Notes: generated by a model from the letters alone, not told the origin. Shown: positions 16,269 through 23,756, counted from the stretch's first letter. The stretch: 30,508 nt of DNA from a virus (IMGVR_UViG_3300031517_000001:1-30508); one strand, 5' to 3'. A program made the numbers and translations.

Positions 16269-16312
16269 GTCACAACACCGCATCTTCTTTTATCTATATG
16301 CAGTGTTGTGAC
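16269..16312 (-). repeat. Palindromic element copy 3
   Basis: 44 bases with perfect 10-base arms. The inner bases GCAT/ATGC extend the stem. The strand reads VTTLHIDKRRCGVVT. It is the middle one of three copies in the gap between the capsid gene and the next gene. Confidence 0.92.
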
Positions 16313-16367
16313 AGTCCGCCTCACCCAAACGTAGTACTCCCCCGCGCCCGCCGGCGTCATCAGCAGC

Positions 16368-16411
16368 GTCACAACACGCGATCTTCTTTTATTTCTATAG
16401 CGTGTTGTGAC
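16368..16411 (-). repeat. Palindromic element copy 4
   Basis: 44 bases; arms extended by GC/GC to 12 bp. The strand reads VTTRYRNKRRSRVVT. It begins 11 bases after the capsid stop codon on the minus strand. The 258-base gap 16165-16422 holds copies 2-4 and no other gene. Confidence 0.92.
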
Positions 16412-16422
16412 GCCCTTGCTTA

Positions 16423-17583
16423 CTACTGCCCGGCTGCGATCTCGACGAACGGGCTGACGGTGTTCGTACCCGCGCCGTCGGCGAGGATCAGCGGCGCGTT
16501 GACCAGCGGCGCGCCGTCGATCCGCACGCCGAACAACCACACCGACTGCCGCTTGAGGAAGCGCACGTGCTCGCTGAAGGCGACGCTGAACGACGCGCGC
16601 TCAACAAAGGCGTAGTACGACAGATCGGCGAGGATGAGCGATCCCGCGCCGGTTACCGCCGGCAGGTGCTCGCTGTACGCGATTGGGATACCGGCAAGCG
16701 TATCGCCGTACACCAGCGACTGCCCGTTGACGGTATAGAGCAGCGTATCGCCCAGCCGCGTCGCCATCAAGCGCGACCGCCAGAACGGGTGGGCGATCCA
16801 GACCGCGGTAGCGCTGCCGGGCAGCAGACGCTGGATCATTGCGAGGATGGTGTTCGTATCATTGTCCGCTTGCGAACTGCTTCCCGTCGCCCGCGTCACG
16901 CTGATCGACGCGGGGTGCCCAACGATCCCGCGCGGCTGCCCGACGCCGGTTCCCCGCAGCATCACGCGCGCTTTCAGCACCGCGTAGGCGCGTCCGAACA
17001 GCGTAACGAGCGTGTCTTCCAACGCCTGCGGCGCGTCGGAGATCAGTTCGGTTGACGCCGCAACGTAGGCGTCCGCCGCGTGCGGGCGGAAGATGCGCTG
17101 CTCGAAGCGCGGTTCGCTTTCCGCAACGTCTGCGCTCTGTTCGCGCCAGACCAGCCGCACCCCGCCCACCAGCGCGCTGCTCTCGACGTTCGGCGCTTGG
17201 TCTTGCTCCAGAACCGGCAGCGCCAACTCCGCCGCGTTGGTGCGCAGCATCAACGGACCGCGTCCGGCGGCAACCAACTGGTCGAACAGCATAGGCGCGC
17301 CGACCGCGCGGATGCGTTCCTCGAACTGGGTGGGCACCAGAAAGCCGCCGCTTGCGCCGGTGGTTTCGTCCAGCGCTTTGCTGCTCTTGTAGACCGCGCG
17401 CAGACGCTGAACGTCGTTGGTTGCTACGCACTTCAAGAAGTCGCCGAACGAACCCTCGCCTTCGGCGACGGGTGTTGTCGCCACGCCGACGCTCTGCGCC
17501 TTCACCGCCGCCGCCACCTCGTCACGCAGCCGTGCGGCGATCTCGGCGGCGAGTTCCGATTGGCTCATCACAATCTCCGTCAT
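16423..17583 (-). CDS. Major capsid protein, HK97 fold
   Basis: 386 residues. The N-terminal 50 residues are helical and charged (ELAAEIAARLRDEVAAAVKA), as in HK97-type delta or scaffold segments. They are followed by FGDFLKCVATND and TTGASGGFLVPTQFEERI, the classic entry to the HK97 capsid domain. Further family features are the AYVAASTELISDAPQALE helix, GRAYAVLKARVMLRGTGVGQ and the C-terminal VRIDGAPLVNAPLILADG. The protease gene lies just upstream. The first ATG overlaps its own purine-rich Shine-Dalgarno region; an ATG five codons later has better spacing, so the exact start is uncertain. Confidence 0.93.
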   Translation of the reverse strand: MTEIVMSQSELAAEIAARLRDEVAAAVKAQSVGVATTPVAEGEGSFGDFLKCVATNDVQRLRAVYKSSKALDETTGASGGFLVPTQFEERIRAVGAPMLFDQLVAAGRGPLMLRTNAAELALPVLEQDQAPNVESSALVGGVRLVWREQSADVAESEPRFEQRIFRPHAADAYVAASTELISDAPQALEDTLVTLFGRAYAVLKARVMLRGTGVGQPRGIVGHPASISVTRATGSSSQADNDTNTILAMIQRLLPGSATAVWIAHPFWRSRLMATRLGDTLLYTVNGQSLVYGDTLAGIPIAYSEHLPAVTGAGSLILADLSYYAFVERASFSVAFSEHVRFLKRQSVWLFGVRIDGAPLVNAPLILADGAGTNTVSPFVEIAAGQ

Positions 17584-17598
17584 CTCCTTACTTCCCTC

Positions 17599-18078
17599 CT
17601 ACTTGATGACTAACCGATAGACATTCCTCAACATTGTACGCGGCTCTGCGGGCGTCGGCGTAATACTGGCGTCCAAGCCCAAGAGCCAGCGTTTGATGTG
17701 GAGCGCTTTCCCGACCGGCTGGCGCACCACGAGATGCGCAGCCGTCCCGCTTGACCAGCCCAACTCGTCCGCAATCTGGGCGAGGTAGCGGTATTTCGCG
17801 TCGAGCAGCCCGCGGATGATCACCCCCTCGTCGGTCAGTTCCAGCGCGCCGTAGCCGATCGGTTCCTCTATCAAGATAACCCCCGACGCGGTTTTGACGG
17901 GCTGCGCGTGGTTCAACCAGATCGGAGTTTCGCGCAGTCGCCCGAAGTCGGTTTCTTTTGTGAAAAACTCGTTTTCGAGGTCGGTTGCGTCGGGACTGCC
18001 GAACACCACCAGCAGCCCTTCAACGTCCCCGCTCTCGACCATCTTCAGCGCCGCGCCGGGCGCGGTCTGCCACTCCAT
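17599..18078 (-). CDS. Prohead maturation protease
   Basis: 159 residues. The family pattern is clear: GLLVVFGSPDATD near the start, IWLNHAQP with His57, LGWSSGTAAHLV with the Ser pair at 109-110 and His115, and the C-terminal WLLGLDASITPTPAEPRT, which matches the 'SLTPTPAEPR' ending of HK97-type proteases. It trims capsid N-termini during head maturation. It lies directly upstream of the capsid gene; GGAG precedes the ATG. Confidence 0.88.
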   Translation of the reverse strand: MEWQTAPGAALKMVESGDVEGLLVVFGSPDATDLENEFFTKETDFGRLRETPIWLNHAQPVKTASGVILIEEPIGYGALELTDEGVIIRGLLDAKYRYLAQIADELGWSSGTAAHLVVRQPVGKALHIKRWLLGLDASITPTPAEPRTMLRNVYRLVIK

Positions 18079-18082
18079 CTCC

Positions 18083-18439
18083 TCACCTCCCCCTCTCCTT
18101 CAGCACCGCGATTGCTTCCTTCTTCGCCGCTTCCGCCGCGTCCCTCAGCGACGCCCAGCGCCCGCGGTGAACGCGGGCTTGGGGCATTCCGTACACATAC
18201 CGCGCGTACGATGCGGTGTTCTCGACGATCCGCGACGTTTTCGACAGTTTCTTGATCCGCAACTTCTGCCGTAAGTTCCCCGTTCGTCGGTAGCGCGATC
18301 CGGCGGGCGGCGGCGGATAGATTTGCATCACGCCGTGAGCCGCAGCAGCGCCCGCGTCGAGCGCGGATTCGATCCGCACCTCACGCGGCAGCAGTTTGCG
18401 CAATGCGTTATCCAGATCGACAGCAACGCTAACCCGCAT
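18083..18439 (-). CDS. HK97 gp10-like neck/minor head protein
   Basis: 118 residues from the ATG at 18437-18439, inside the last codons of the portal gene (11-base overlap), with GGAG nearby. The segment RYRRTGNLRQKLRIKKL, followed by VENTASYARYVYG, is the signature of the gp10-like family ('TGnLr' and 'YA-x-x-v-x-G'). These proteins usually join head and tail. Here it lies between the portal and the protease rather than after the connector, an unusual order. A longer frame to 18517 is out of phase with the portal and not favoured. Confidence 0.7.
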   Translation of the reverse strand: MRVSVAVDLDNALRKLLPREVRIESALDAGAAAAHGVMQIYPPPPAGSRYRRTGNLRQKLRIKKLSKTSRIVENTASYARYVYGMPQARVHRGRWASLRDAAEAAKKEAIAVLKERGR

Positions 18440-20342
18440 CGATCCGCTCCAGTCTGACGCCGCACCGACAGCGCGGGTGCGCGGGCGGTCCGGAACGCCC
18501 GCCCCACTCGTCCTCACGCTTACCGTGGAGCGCGCCGCAGATCGGACACACGCGCTCGTCGTTGGCGGTCTCCCAAATCATCACGTACTCCAGATTGTGC
18601 TCCGCCCGCAGCCCGTCGCGGTACGCCCGCACGCCCGCGGCTGCGGCTTCAGTCGCGGCGGTGATGGCGACGGTCTCGGCGCGCTTTGCCCCGACGACCG
18701 GTTCGATCATCTGGATGAGTTCGTCGCGGTCGGCGTTCGGCATCCGCCGCCACGCCGCGACCGCGCGGGCGATGTAATCGCGCGTGTACGGATAGAGCAA
18801 TTCTTCCACCTGGCGGCGCGTCGCTTCCTCAGCCCAATCCGCCAGCAGCGCATCGACGTTGACGGTTACGCCGATCGCTGCGCGCATCTCGTCTGCAAAC
18901 AGACGCGCAATCGTCTCGATATTGCGGCGCATTGCGGGATAGAGCGTCTCGCTGAACATCTGCGCCGTAATCTCGTCTGCGCCGTCGAGCATCACCTGAC
19001 GCAACTGCTGAAACGCGCGCTTGAGGTCGCGGTAGAGTTGCACCTCGTGCGGCAGCAGTTCCGGTTCGGCTTCGTCCTTCTTCAGCGACTTCGCTGCATC
19101 TTCCTCCGGTTCCGCACTTGCCGCGCCGTTGACGCCCGCCAGCCGCAGCGCCGTTCTCGTATCGAGACCGGCAGCAACCGCTTCCCGCGCTATCGCCAGC
19201 CGGTTGCGCAGTCGCAGCAGTTCTTGGTCTGCTACGTCCTCAACGAACTGCGGCAGATCGAGACGTGCGCGGGCTTCGTTCAGTGTGAGCACCGGCTGTC
19301 CGGTGAGGCGCTGGATCGCTTCGGCTTTCTCCAGTTCGGCGTTCTGGACGGCATCAATCCGCGCCTCGTTGCAGCGTAACATCTGATTGTACGCCGCGAA
19401 GTGCGGCTGGAGCATCGCCGTAATCTCGCGTGCGCGGGTGAGGATCGTCAGAAGAATGAACGTCTGATAGTCGCGCAGCGCGGTCGCGTAGTTGCTCGCG
19501 CTGCTGAAGACCAACGACATTGGAACCTGAAACGCAGTCAGCATCAGTTCCGCCGCACGCTGCAACAGTTCCGGCTGCACTGCGTCGGAGAGCGTATCCC
19601 CCAGCGTGACGGTTTTGATCTCGCTCGACAGCGCGAGGTGCCGGAACGCATTGCGGATGCCGCTCACCAACTGTCTCAACCACTGCTCGAACCGCGACCG
19701 CTCGGCGTCGGTCGGGCGCTGGGCGAACATCCACACCGTCGGGCGCACCGCGCCGCGCTCGAAGTACGCCGTCTGGTAGCGCTCGGCAGCCAGCAGCGCG
19801 CGGGCTTGGGTCAGCGCCGTCGTCACCAGCCCGACGCCGGGTTCGACTTCGCTTCTTACAGACGGTTCCCAGATGTGCAGTAGTTCTGTTTCCGGCTCTA
19901 ACCGGATTTCGGTGTTGTTCACGCGACGGGTGAACCCGACCAGCCCGCGTTTCGCGTCGGTGATCGGAGTGATGGTACGCGGGTGCAGACGACGGAGACC
20001 AAGCGACGCTGCGGGGTCGCGCAACAGATACGCCGCGCCGTACAGACACAGATCGATCTCAATTCCGCGAATGAGCGCCGCCAGTCGCTCTGCGTCGAAT
20101 GCGACCAGCGTACCGCGCCGGGTGGTAATTTCCCACGGCAGCGACGCGAGAGCGTTCGCCCGCAACGTCACCGCCGTCCGCACCACAGCGACGCGCTCAT
20201 ACGCCGTCTCGACATCAACCGCGTCGCCGTCGCCGGTAAACACGCCCGTCCACGCGGACGGAAGGAAATCCTCCAGATTGAGCGCTTTGATGTCGTAGCG
20301 CTCAAACGGCGACAGTACGAGTTGTGCGACCGGGTTAGACAT
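18429..20342 (-). CDS. Portal protein fused to an SPP1 gp7/Mu gpF-like head morphogenesis domain
   Basis: 637 residues from the ATG at 20340-20342, which overlaps the terminase stop by 8 bases. Residues about 1-370 are portal: RTAVTLRANALASLPWEI, LHPRTITPITD, QVPMSLVFSSASNYATAL and the ARARLDLPQ segment. A Glu/Lys-rich linker (AEPEEDAAKSLKKDEAE) near residue 425 leads to the second domain: helices, then TANDERVCPICGALHGK and GPPAHPRCRCGV at the C-terminus, the Cys/His end of SPP1 gp7-type proteins. The two are separate genes in most phages. The portal ring is the DNA gateway; gp7-like proteins ride in the head. Confidence 0.9.
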   Translation of the reverse strand: MSNPVAQLVLSPFERYDIKALNLEDFLPSAWTGVFTGDGDAVDVETAYERVAVVRTAVTLRANALASLPWEITTRRGTLVAFDAERLAALIRGIEIDLCLYGAAYLLRDPAASLGLRRLHPRTITPITDAKRGLVGFTRRVNNTEIRLEPETELLHIWEPSVRSEVEPGVGLVTTALTQARALLAAERYQTAYFERGAVRPTVWMFAQRPTDAERSRFEQWLRQLVSGIRNAFRHLALSSEIKTVTLGDTLSDAVQPELLQRAAELMLTAFQVPMSLVFSSASNYATALRDYQTFILLTILTRAREITAMLQPHFAAYNQMLRCNEARIDAVQNAELEKAEAIQRLTGQPVLTLNEARARLDLPQFVEDVADQELLRLRNRLAIAREAVAAGLDTRTALRLAGVNGAASAEPEEDAAKSLKKDEAEPELLPHEVQLYRDLKRAFQQLRQVMLDGADEITAQMFSETLYPAMRRNIETIARLFADEMRAAIGVTVNVDALLADWAEEATRRQVEELLYPYTRDYIARAVAAWRRMPNADRDELIQMIEPVVGAKRAETVAITAATEAAAAGVRAYRDGLRAEHNLEYVMIWETANDERVCPICGALHGKREDEWGGRSGPPAHPRCRCGVRLERIDAG

Positions 20343-21546
20343 CAAACAACACCTCGGCGCTCTGCGCCGCGCCCCACACCGCCAGCGCGAGCGCAATTAC
20401 TCCGTCGTCGTGGCATCCTTCCGGCGCGCTGTAGCGTGCGCGACCGGACGCGCCGATCTCGACGCTGAACATCTCCAGCTCGCTGAGCAGCCAGTCCAGC
20501 GCGGGCAGCGTAATCGTTCGCTGCTCCAGCGCCAGCGCGAGCGTGTCAATCAACAGCGGCTTGCTGGCAGCGGTCGTTGTAAACGCCTGCACCGGCAGCC
20601 CGACGTGCCGGAGTTCTTCAATGTTCGGCGCGCCGATGCTGTTTGCCTCCGCAATCACCGCGCCGCACCCGTTCCGCTGCCAGAACGTAACCAGCGCGCG
20701 GCGCTGCGCTGCGAAATCCACATCAACCAGACGCTCAACGTCAACAACGCAGCGCGTCTGCGGATCGAGCGCGACAAATACCGTCGCGTCCTCGTAGCGC
20801 CCCCAGTCCACCCCGATCACCGCTGCTTCGTTGCTGCGCTCGATTGTTCCGACGCAGGCGCGGACGCTGCGGAACACCGCGCCGCCGTCGTCGAGAAACT
20901 CGGCGTCCAACTCTTGGCGCGCGGCGCGCTCGGTCATCGCGGACCGCAGCAGCGCGATGTCCGCCGGATCGAGACGCGGGTTGTCACTCGTTGACCGCCG
21001 GATCGTCGCCCAGCGCGGATCGTCAAGCGCGCTCTGGTGGATACGCCAGAAATCCCCCTTCCCCTTCGGAGTTCCCGCCAGCACCGCGCGCCCGCGCCGG
21101 TCGAGCAGCGCGGGGATCAGATTTTCGCGCCAGATTGTTTCGAGATTGCGCACCAGCCCCGCCTCGTCCACCACAATCAGATCGTACCCGCGCGACCTTC
21201 CCGCGTTCTCGTTGTCGAGCGACCAGAACTCGACGCGCCCGCCGGTTGTCGTATCGATCCGTCGCTCTGCTTTGTATTCCATTGCTGCCGGTGCACGCAG
21301 CGTTCGTCGCACTTGTTCCCAGACCGGCAGCATCAACTTGTACGTCGGGGCGAAATACCCGACCGTCTGCCGCCGCACCAGCGCGGCTTCGGTGAGCATT
21401 CGCGCCAGCAGATGTGACTTCCCCCACCGCCGCCCCGCGCGCAGATGCACAAACCGCGCGCTTCTGGTCTGTTCCGCAACCGCGCGCTGGTCGGCGTGGA
21501 GGTGTGGAAGTCGAACCTCATACCGTTTTGACGAACGCCGCCTCAT
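20335..21546 (-). CDS. terL: Terminase large subunit
   Basis: 403 residues. ATPase motifs: Walker A RAGRRWGKS at 36-44, Walker B LIVVDEAG at 123-130, coupling motif LAGTPKGKG near 157-164. Nuclease motifs: GVDWGRYEDATV (Asp247), VIAEANS (Glu300) and CHDDGVIALALA (Asp380-381). All key acidic residues are present. It packages DNA through the portal and cuts the concatemer. The ATG overlaps the upstream gene by 29 bases and has no strong ribosome site, so coupling to the upstream gene is likely. Confidence 0.95.
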   Translation of the reverse strand: MRRRSSKRYEVRLPHLHADQRAVAEQTRSARFVHLRAGRRWGKSHLLARMLTEAALVRRQTVGYFAPTYKLMLPVWEQVRRTLRAPAAMEYKAERRIDTTTGGRVEFWSLDNENAGRSRGYDLIVVDEAGLVRNLETIWRENLIPALLDRRGRAVLAGTPKGKGDFWRIHQSALDDPRWATIRRSTSDNPRLDPADIALLRSAMTERAARQELDAEFLDDGGAVFRSVRACVGTIERSNEAAVIGVDWGRYEDATVFVALDPQTRCVVDVERLVDVDFAAQRRALVTFWQRNGCGAVIAEANSIGAPNIEELRHVGLPVQAFTTTAASKPLLIDTLALALEQRTITLPALDWLLSELEMFSVEIGASGRARYSAPEGCHDDGVIALALAVWGAAQSAEVLFDV

Positions 21547-21721
21547 CGACGATCACCAGTACGCTCTGATCGGCGTTCGGTTGCTCATCGAACTGCGACA
21601 GAAACAGCCGCGCCGCAGCGACGCGCGCGCTTGCCGGCTCGTTGTCGTTGACAACGATCATAAACAGCGCACGCAACACCGCAGCGCGGGCTTCGTCTGT
21701 CAGCAGTTCGTCTACGGTCAT
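21518..21721 (-). CDS. Small protein before the large terminase, terminase small subunit candidate
   Basis: 67 residues starting within an ATGA overlap with the gene before it and ending inside the large terminase gene. It contains ARAAVLRALFMIVVNDNEPA, then SARVAAARLFLSQFDEQ, a helix pair resembling the 'ASARVRAAEALL' segment found in many small terminase-related proteins. It lacks a visible helix-turn-helix, and it is short for a small subunit. Assignment is mainly by position. Confidence 0.5.
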   Translation of the reverse strand: MTVDELLTDEARAAVLRALFMIVVNDNEPASARVAAARLFLSQFDEQPNADQSVLVIVDEAAFVKTV

Positions 21722-21945
21722 TTGTACTTGTAGTACTTCCGCGCGATAGCCTCAGCCTCGGCTTCAGTCAGCGGAATGTGGTACGAAACGACATACCCGA
21801 AGATGACCGCCAGCGCCGCCTGAACCTCAGCCGGCAGATCGATCCCGACAAACTCACGAAGCGCCCACGTAAGGACGATGATGGTCGCTGCTGCGAGCGC
21901 GCCAAAGGTCACCTTGTCCAGCGGTTGCGAAAAGGGAAGGTTCAC
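21718..21945 (-). CDS. Two-helix membrane protein, first gene of the late operon
   Basis: 75 residues from a GTG preceded by GGAGGG. Two hydrophobic segments (FGALAAATIIVLTWALREFV and AALAVIFGYVVSYHI) are separated by an acidic turn and followed by a charged C-terminal helix (TEAEAEAIARKYYKYK). This resembles small phage holins in length and topology. A second holin candidate lies beside the endolysin, so one of the two may do something else. It opens the late operon and overlaps the next gene by ATGA. Confidence 0.6.
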   Translation of the reverse strand: MNLPFSQPLDKVTFGALAAATIIVLTWALREFVGIDLPAEVQAALAVIFGYVVSYHIPLTEAEAEAIARKYYKYK

Positions 21946-21979
21946 GTGATGCCCTCCTGCTCCTCTCTCTCTCTTCAGC

Positions 21980-21996
21980 GGGGCGCTGTGCGCCCC
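21980..21996. promoter_or_regulatory. Perfect hairpin in the late-operon leader
   Basis: GGGGCGC-TGT-GCGCCCC, a 7-bp GC stem with a 3-base loop. It lies between the candidate -10 and the first start codon of the late operon, and is followed on the minus strand by a purine-only GA repeat before the ribosome site. Neither strand has a proper T-run. It could be an antitermination or mRNA-stability element. Confidence 0.4.
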
Positions 21997-22004
21997 TCAC
22001 TTTA

Positions 22005-22010
22005 ATTGTA
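22005..22010 (-). promoter_or_regulatory. Candidate -10 box of the late promoter
   Basis: On the minus strand TACAAT is found, with no TTGACA-like -35 at 16-18 bases. A late promoter needing an activator would look like this. It is the only -10-like element in the gap 21946-22061 before the 14-kb late operon. Confidence 0.35.
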
Positions 22011-22061
22011 CAGCAAAAACCCAGCATTTTCGTACGCCAGATCGCGGCGCGTGCGCGGGGT

Positions 22062-22104
22062 GTCACAACGCCTGCTTCTCTTTGATTAAGAGAAGTGTTG
22101 TGAC
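22062..22104 (-). repeat. Palindromic element copy 5 (43 bases)
   Basis: Arms GTCACAACG and GTGTTGTGAC. An inner inverted repeat CTTCTCTT/AAGAGAAG makes it a nearly continuous hairpin. It is one base shorter than the others, so its frame no longer ends in VVT. It lies in a non-coding gap, 11 bases from the terminator at 22116. Confidence 0.88.
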
Positions 22105-22115
22105 ACTGCTGACAA

Positions 22116-22149
22116 CTAGAAGCCCCGCCAGCGTTGGCGGGGCTTCTAG
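22116..22149 (-). terminator. Strong hairpin after the 22175 gene
   Basis: A 15-bp perfect stem (CTAGAAGCCCCGCCA and its complement) with a 4-base loop. It follows the gene stop on the minus strand. The T-run is weak, so it may act partly as an RNA stabiliser. Confidence 0.75.
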
Positions 22150-22174
22150 GAGGAGAAGGAGGGAGGATCGTCTG

Positions 22175-22384
22175 TTACTCGCCGCGCCGCGCGTCCTCGT
22201 ATCGCAACTGTTCCACCAGCCGCCGCGCGTCCTCAACATACGCGCGCCAGCCGACCGGCTCGCCGCGGTACTCGACCGCGTAATCCTTCGTTTCGCGGTC
22301 GAAGATGATGCGGTAGTCCTCACCTTCTGCGATAACGATTTCGCGCGCGGGTTGGGGCTTTGGTTGAGATCGTCGTTTCGGCAT
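22175..22384 (-). CDS. Small protein of unknown function
   Basis: 69 residues; ATG preceded by AAAGGAG. The N-terminus is basic and Pro/Gln-rich (MPKRRSQPKPQPAR). Then two strands follow (YRIIFDRETKDYAVEYRGEP) and a charged helix (EDARRLVEQLRYEDARRGE). No family recognised. It has its own promoter (22420-22448) and a hairpin terminator, so it is an autonomous cassette. It diverges from the gene at 22559 with a shared regulatory box between them. Confidence 0.75.
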   Translation of the reverse strand: MPKRRSQPKPQPAREIVIAEGEDYRIIFDRETKDYAVEYRGEPVGWRAYVEDARRLVEQLRYEDARRGE

Positions 22385-22419
22385 CGTTGTACTCCTTTCT
22401 GATGATCAACTACGCGCTC

Positions 22420-22448
22420 ATTATACCACGCGCGCGCCGGTCTGTCAA
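22420..22448 (-). promoter_or_regulatory. Sigma70-type promoter, minus strand (divergent pair B)
   Basis: TTGACA at 22448-22443, 17 bases, perfect TATAAT at 22425-22420, with GTGG before the -10. It drives the 22175-22384 gene. Confidence 0.92.
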
Positions 22449-22460
22449 CCCCACAAAAAT

Positions 22461-22483
22461 CGCGGGAAAATCTCGAAAATTGG
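22461..22483. promoter_or_regulatory. Shared GAAATT box between divergent promoters, copy B
   Basis: CGCGGGAAAATCTCGAAAAT followed by TGG. GAAAAT occurs at 22466 and 22475. Position between two outward -35 boxes is the same as in copies A and C. Confidence 0.6.
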
Positions 22484-22486
22484 GTA

Positions 22487-22515
22487 TTGACAAACGGTGC
22501 GAGGTGTGGTATAGT
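22487..22515 (+). promoter_or_regulatory. Sigma70-type promoter, plus strand (divergent pair B)
   Basis: TTGACA at 22487-22492, 17 bases, TATAGT at 22510-22515, with TGTGG before the -10, identical to the promoter at 6073 in this part. Confidence 0.92.
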
Positions 22516-22558
22516 ATAGTCACAGTAAATCAACACCACTTCACAGGAGGTAACCAAA

Positions 22559-22864
22559 ATGCAGAACTATCGAATTTGGGAAGGCGAGCGAACGTTTCTG
22601 CCAGGCGACGACACCAGCAAGTACACCGTTATCGAGATTGTTGCCGAGGAACTCGGTTGGTTTGAAGACGTGAACCCCGACGGGTTTTCCTGCACAGCGT
22701 ACTACGTCTACAGGACGGAGAGTGGAGAAATTATCATCAACGTTGTGAATAAAAACTACGGTATCGGTGAACCGAACTACGGCACCATCTACCGGTTCAG
22801 CAGCCTCGAAGAGGCGGCGCAGAGCGAGCAGCGATACGCACTTTCAGAACTGCGCCTCATCTAA
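22559..22864 (+). CDS. Small early protein, I-x-x-W family member
   Basis: 101 residues; ATG preceded by AGGAGG. It begins MQNYRIWEGERTFL, has YVYRTESGEIIINVV in the middle and TIYRFSSLEEAAQSEQRYAL near the end. The same pattern (I-x-[IL]-W-x-G start, a D/E-G-x-[IV]-[IV] strand, then 'FPSLEEAA' and a helix) appears in the genes at 24198, 24716 and 26890. It is acidic and soluble. Function unknown. It has its own promoter and terminator. Confidence 0.8.
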   Translation: MQNYRIWEGERTFLPGDDTSKYTVIEIVAEELGWFEDVNPDGFSCTAYYVYRTESGEIIINVVNKNYGIGEPNYGTIYRFSSLEEAAQSEQRYALSELRLI

Positions 22865-22884
22865 TCAACGAACCCGACCCGAAC

Positions 22885-22917
22885 CCCCGCGCCTTACAAG
22901 CGCGGGGTTTTCTTTTC
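22885..22917 (+). terminator. Intrinsic terminator after the 22559 gene
   Basis: CCCCGCGC and GCGCGGGG form an 8-bp stem around a 7-base loop, followed by TTTTCTTTT. Confidence 0.93.
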
Positions 22918-22945
22918 CCCGCCGTCGCCAAGTCCGCGCACTGTT

Positions 22946-22989
22946 GTCACAACACGCTGTATAAATAAAAGAGAATGATGTGTTGTGAC
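22946..22989 (+). repeat. Palindromic element copy 6, opposite orientation
   Basis: 44 bases, perfect 10-base arms. The AAATAAAAGA core is on the plus strand, unlike all other copies. It follows the plus-strand gene ending at 22864. Its VTT frame contains a TGA, so it could not be read through. It lies in a convergent non-coding gap. Confidence 0.92.
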
Positions 22990-23006
22990 ACTGCTGAACA
23001 AACAGA

Positions 23007-23032
23007 AACCGCCGGACGCGCGTCCGGCGGTT
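23007..23032 (-). terminator. Hairpin terminator after the 23052 gene
   Basis: AACCGCCGGAC pairs perfectly with GTCCGGCGGTT (11 bp, 4-base loop). On the minus strand it continues TTTCTGTTTGTT. It is placed 20 bases after the stop. Confidence 0.82.
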
Positions 23033-23051
23033 CTGGCGTTTGCGTCGGAGG

Positions 23052-23729
23052 CTAGTCGTGTTTGACGAACGGGGTGACGGCGAATGTGTGACCATACCCG
23101 TCCTCGAACGCCAGCCAGCCTTTGTCGTTCCGGCGAACGCTCAGGCGCGCCTTCGCCCCGAACAGCCGAAACCCTTTCCGCAACTGGGCGACGCTGTACC
23201 AGTTCTCATCATCGATGTCCTTCAACTGGAAGAGTTCGTATCCTTCGCGTGGATTACTCACCAACGCAACGAACTCATTCACGCTCCACTCTTTGACGTT
23301 CTTTATCCGGGGATTCTCAACGATCTGCACCCACCCGCGGCTCTCGTCGGTCAGCACCGCGAGCATCCGCTTGACCGGGACGCGCGGACAGTAGAATTCC
23401 GGCAACTTCACCTCGCAGTACTCGCCCGCCACCTCTGCGCCAAGGTGCTCGTCGTACCGCGTGGTCTGCGCGGTGACGCATACGCGGTTTCCGTCAACCT
23501 CGATGCTCCCGATCCACGTCGCCTCCGCCAGCGCCTCAAGCACCTTCGCCGCCTTCGGTGATAAGGAACCGCGACCGCGCAGGTACACCAGGTTATTATA
23601 CTTCTTGGCGACCAGCATTACGCCGTCGGTCGCCAGTATCACGCCGTCATCGACGTGAATTCCGGGGTAGGAGCCACCTTGAACGTCGATGGCGACGTTC
23701 AGAAAGTGAGCAAGCTCGTTGCTAGGCAT
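23052..23729 (-). CDS. Replication-type protein, possibly sliding-clamp-like
   Basis: 225 residues; ATG preceded by AAAGGACG. The segment HFLNVAIDVQGGSYPGIHVD, then DGVILATDGVMLVAKKY, recalls the first domain of DNA polymerase III beta clamps, where a strand ends in 'ATDG-x-x-[LM]'. It is followed by PKAAKVLEALAEA and strands (IGSIEVDGNRVCVTA). The C-terminus KGWLAFEDGYGHTFAVTPFV resembles the closing strands of a clamp. Length equals that of two-domain T4-type clamps. If right, it would serve the family A polymerase. The resemblance is partial, and an unrelated beta-rich protein is possible. It has a terminator, and may be read from the promoter at 24577. Confidence 0.45.
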   Translation of the reverse strand: MPSNELAHFLNVAIDVQGGSYPGIHVDDGVILATDGVMLVAKKYNNLVYLRGRGSLSPKAAKVLEALAEATWIGSIEVDGNRVCVTAQTTRYDEHLGAEVAGEYCEVKLPEFYCPRVPVKRMLAVLTDESRGWVQIVENPRIKNVKEWSVNEFVALVSNPREGYELFQLKDIDDENWYSVAQLRKGFRLFGAKARLSVRRNDKGWLAFEDGYGHTFAVTPFVKHD

Positions 23730-23756
23730 AACTTCTCGTCCTTTCTCTGTAATAGA

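Noticed and set aside
16187-16411. Three repeats in a row considered as a CRISPR array
   Set aside because: The copies are palindromes 38-55 bases apart with no uniform spacers. Other copies lie singly inside genes, and no cas genes other than a Cas4-like fragment, which is common in phages, are present.
16247-16540. Minus-strand frame containing two element peptides in the gap after the capsid gene
   Set aside because: It overlaps the confident capsid gene in another phase and lacks a start with a ribosome site. The element peptides appear because the elements stay open in this phase.
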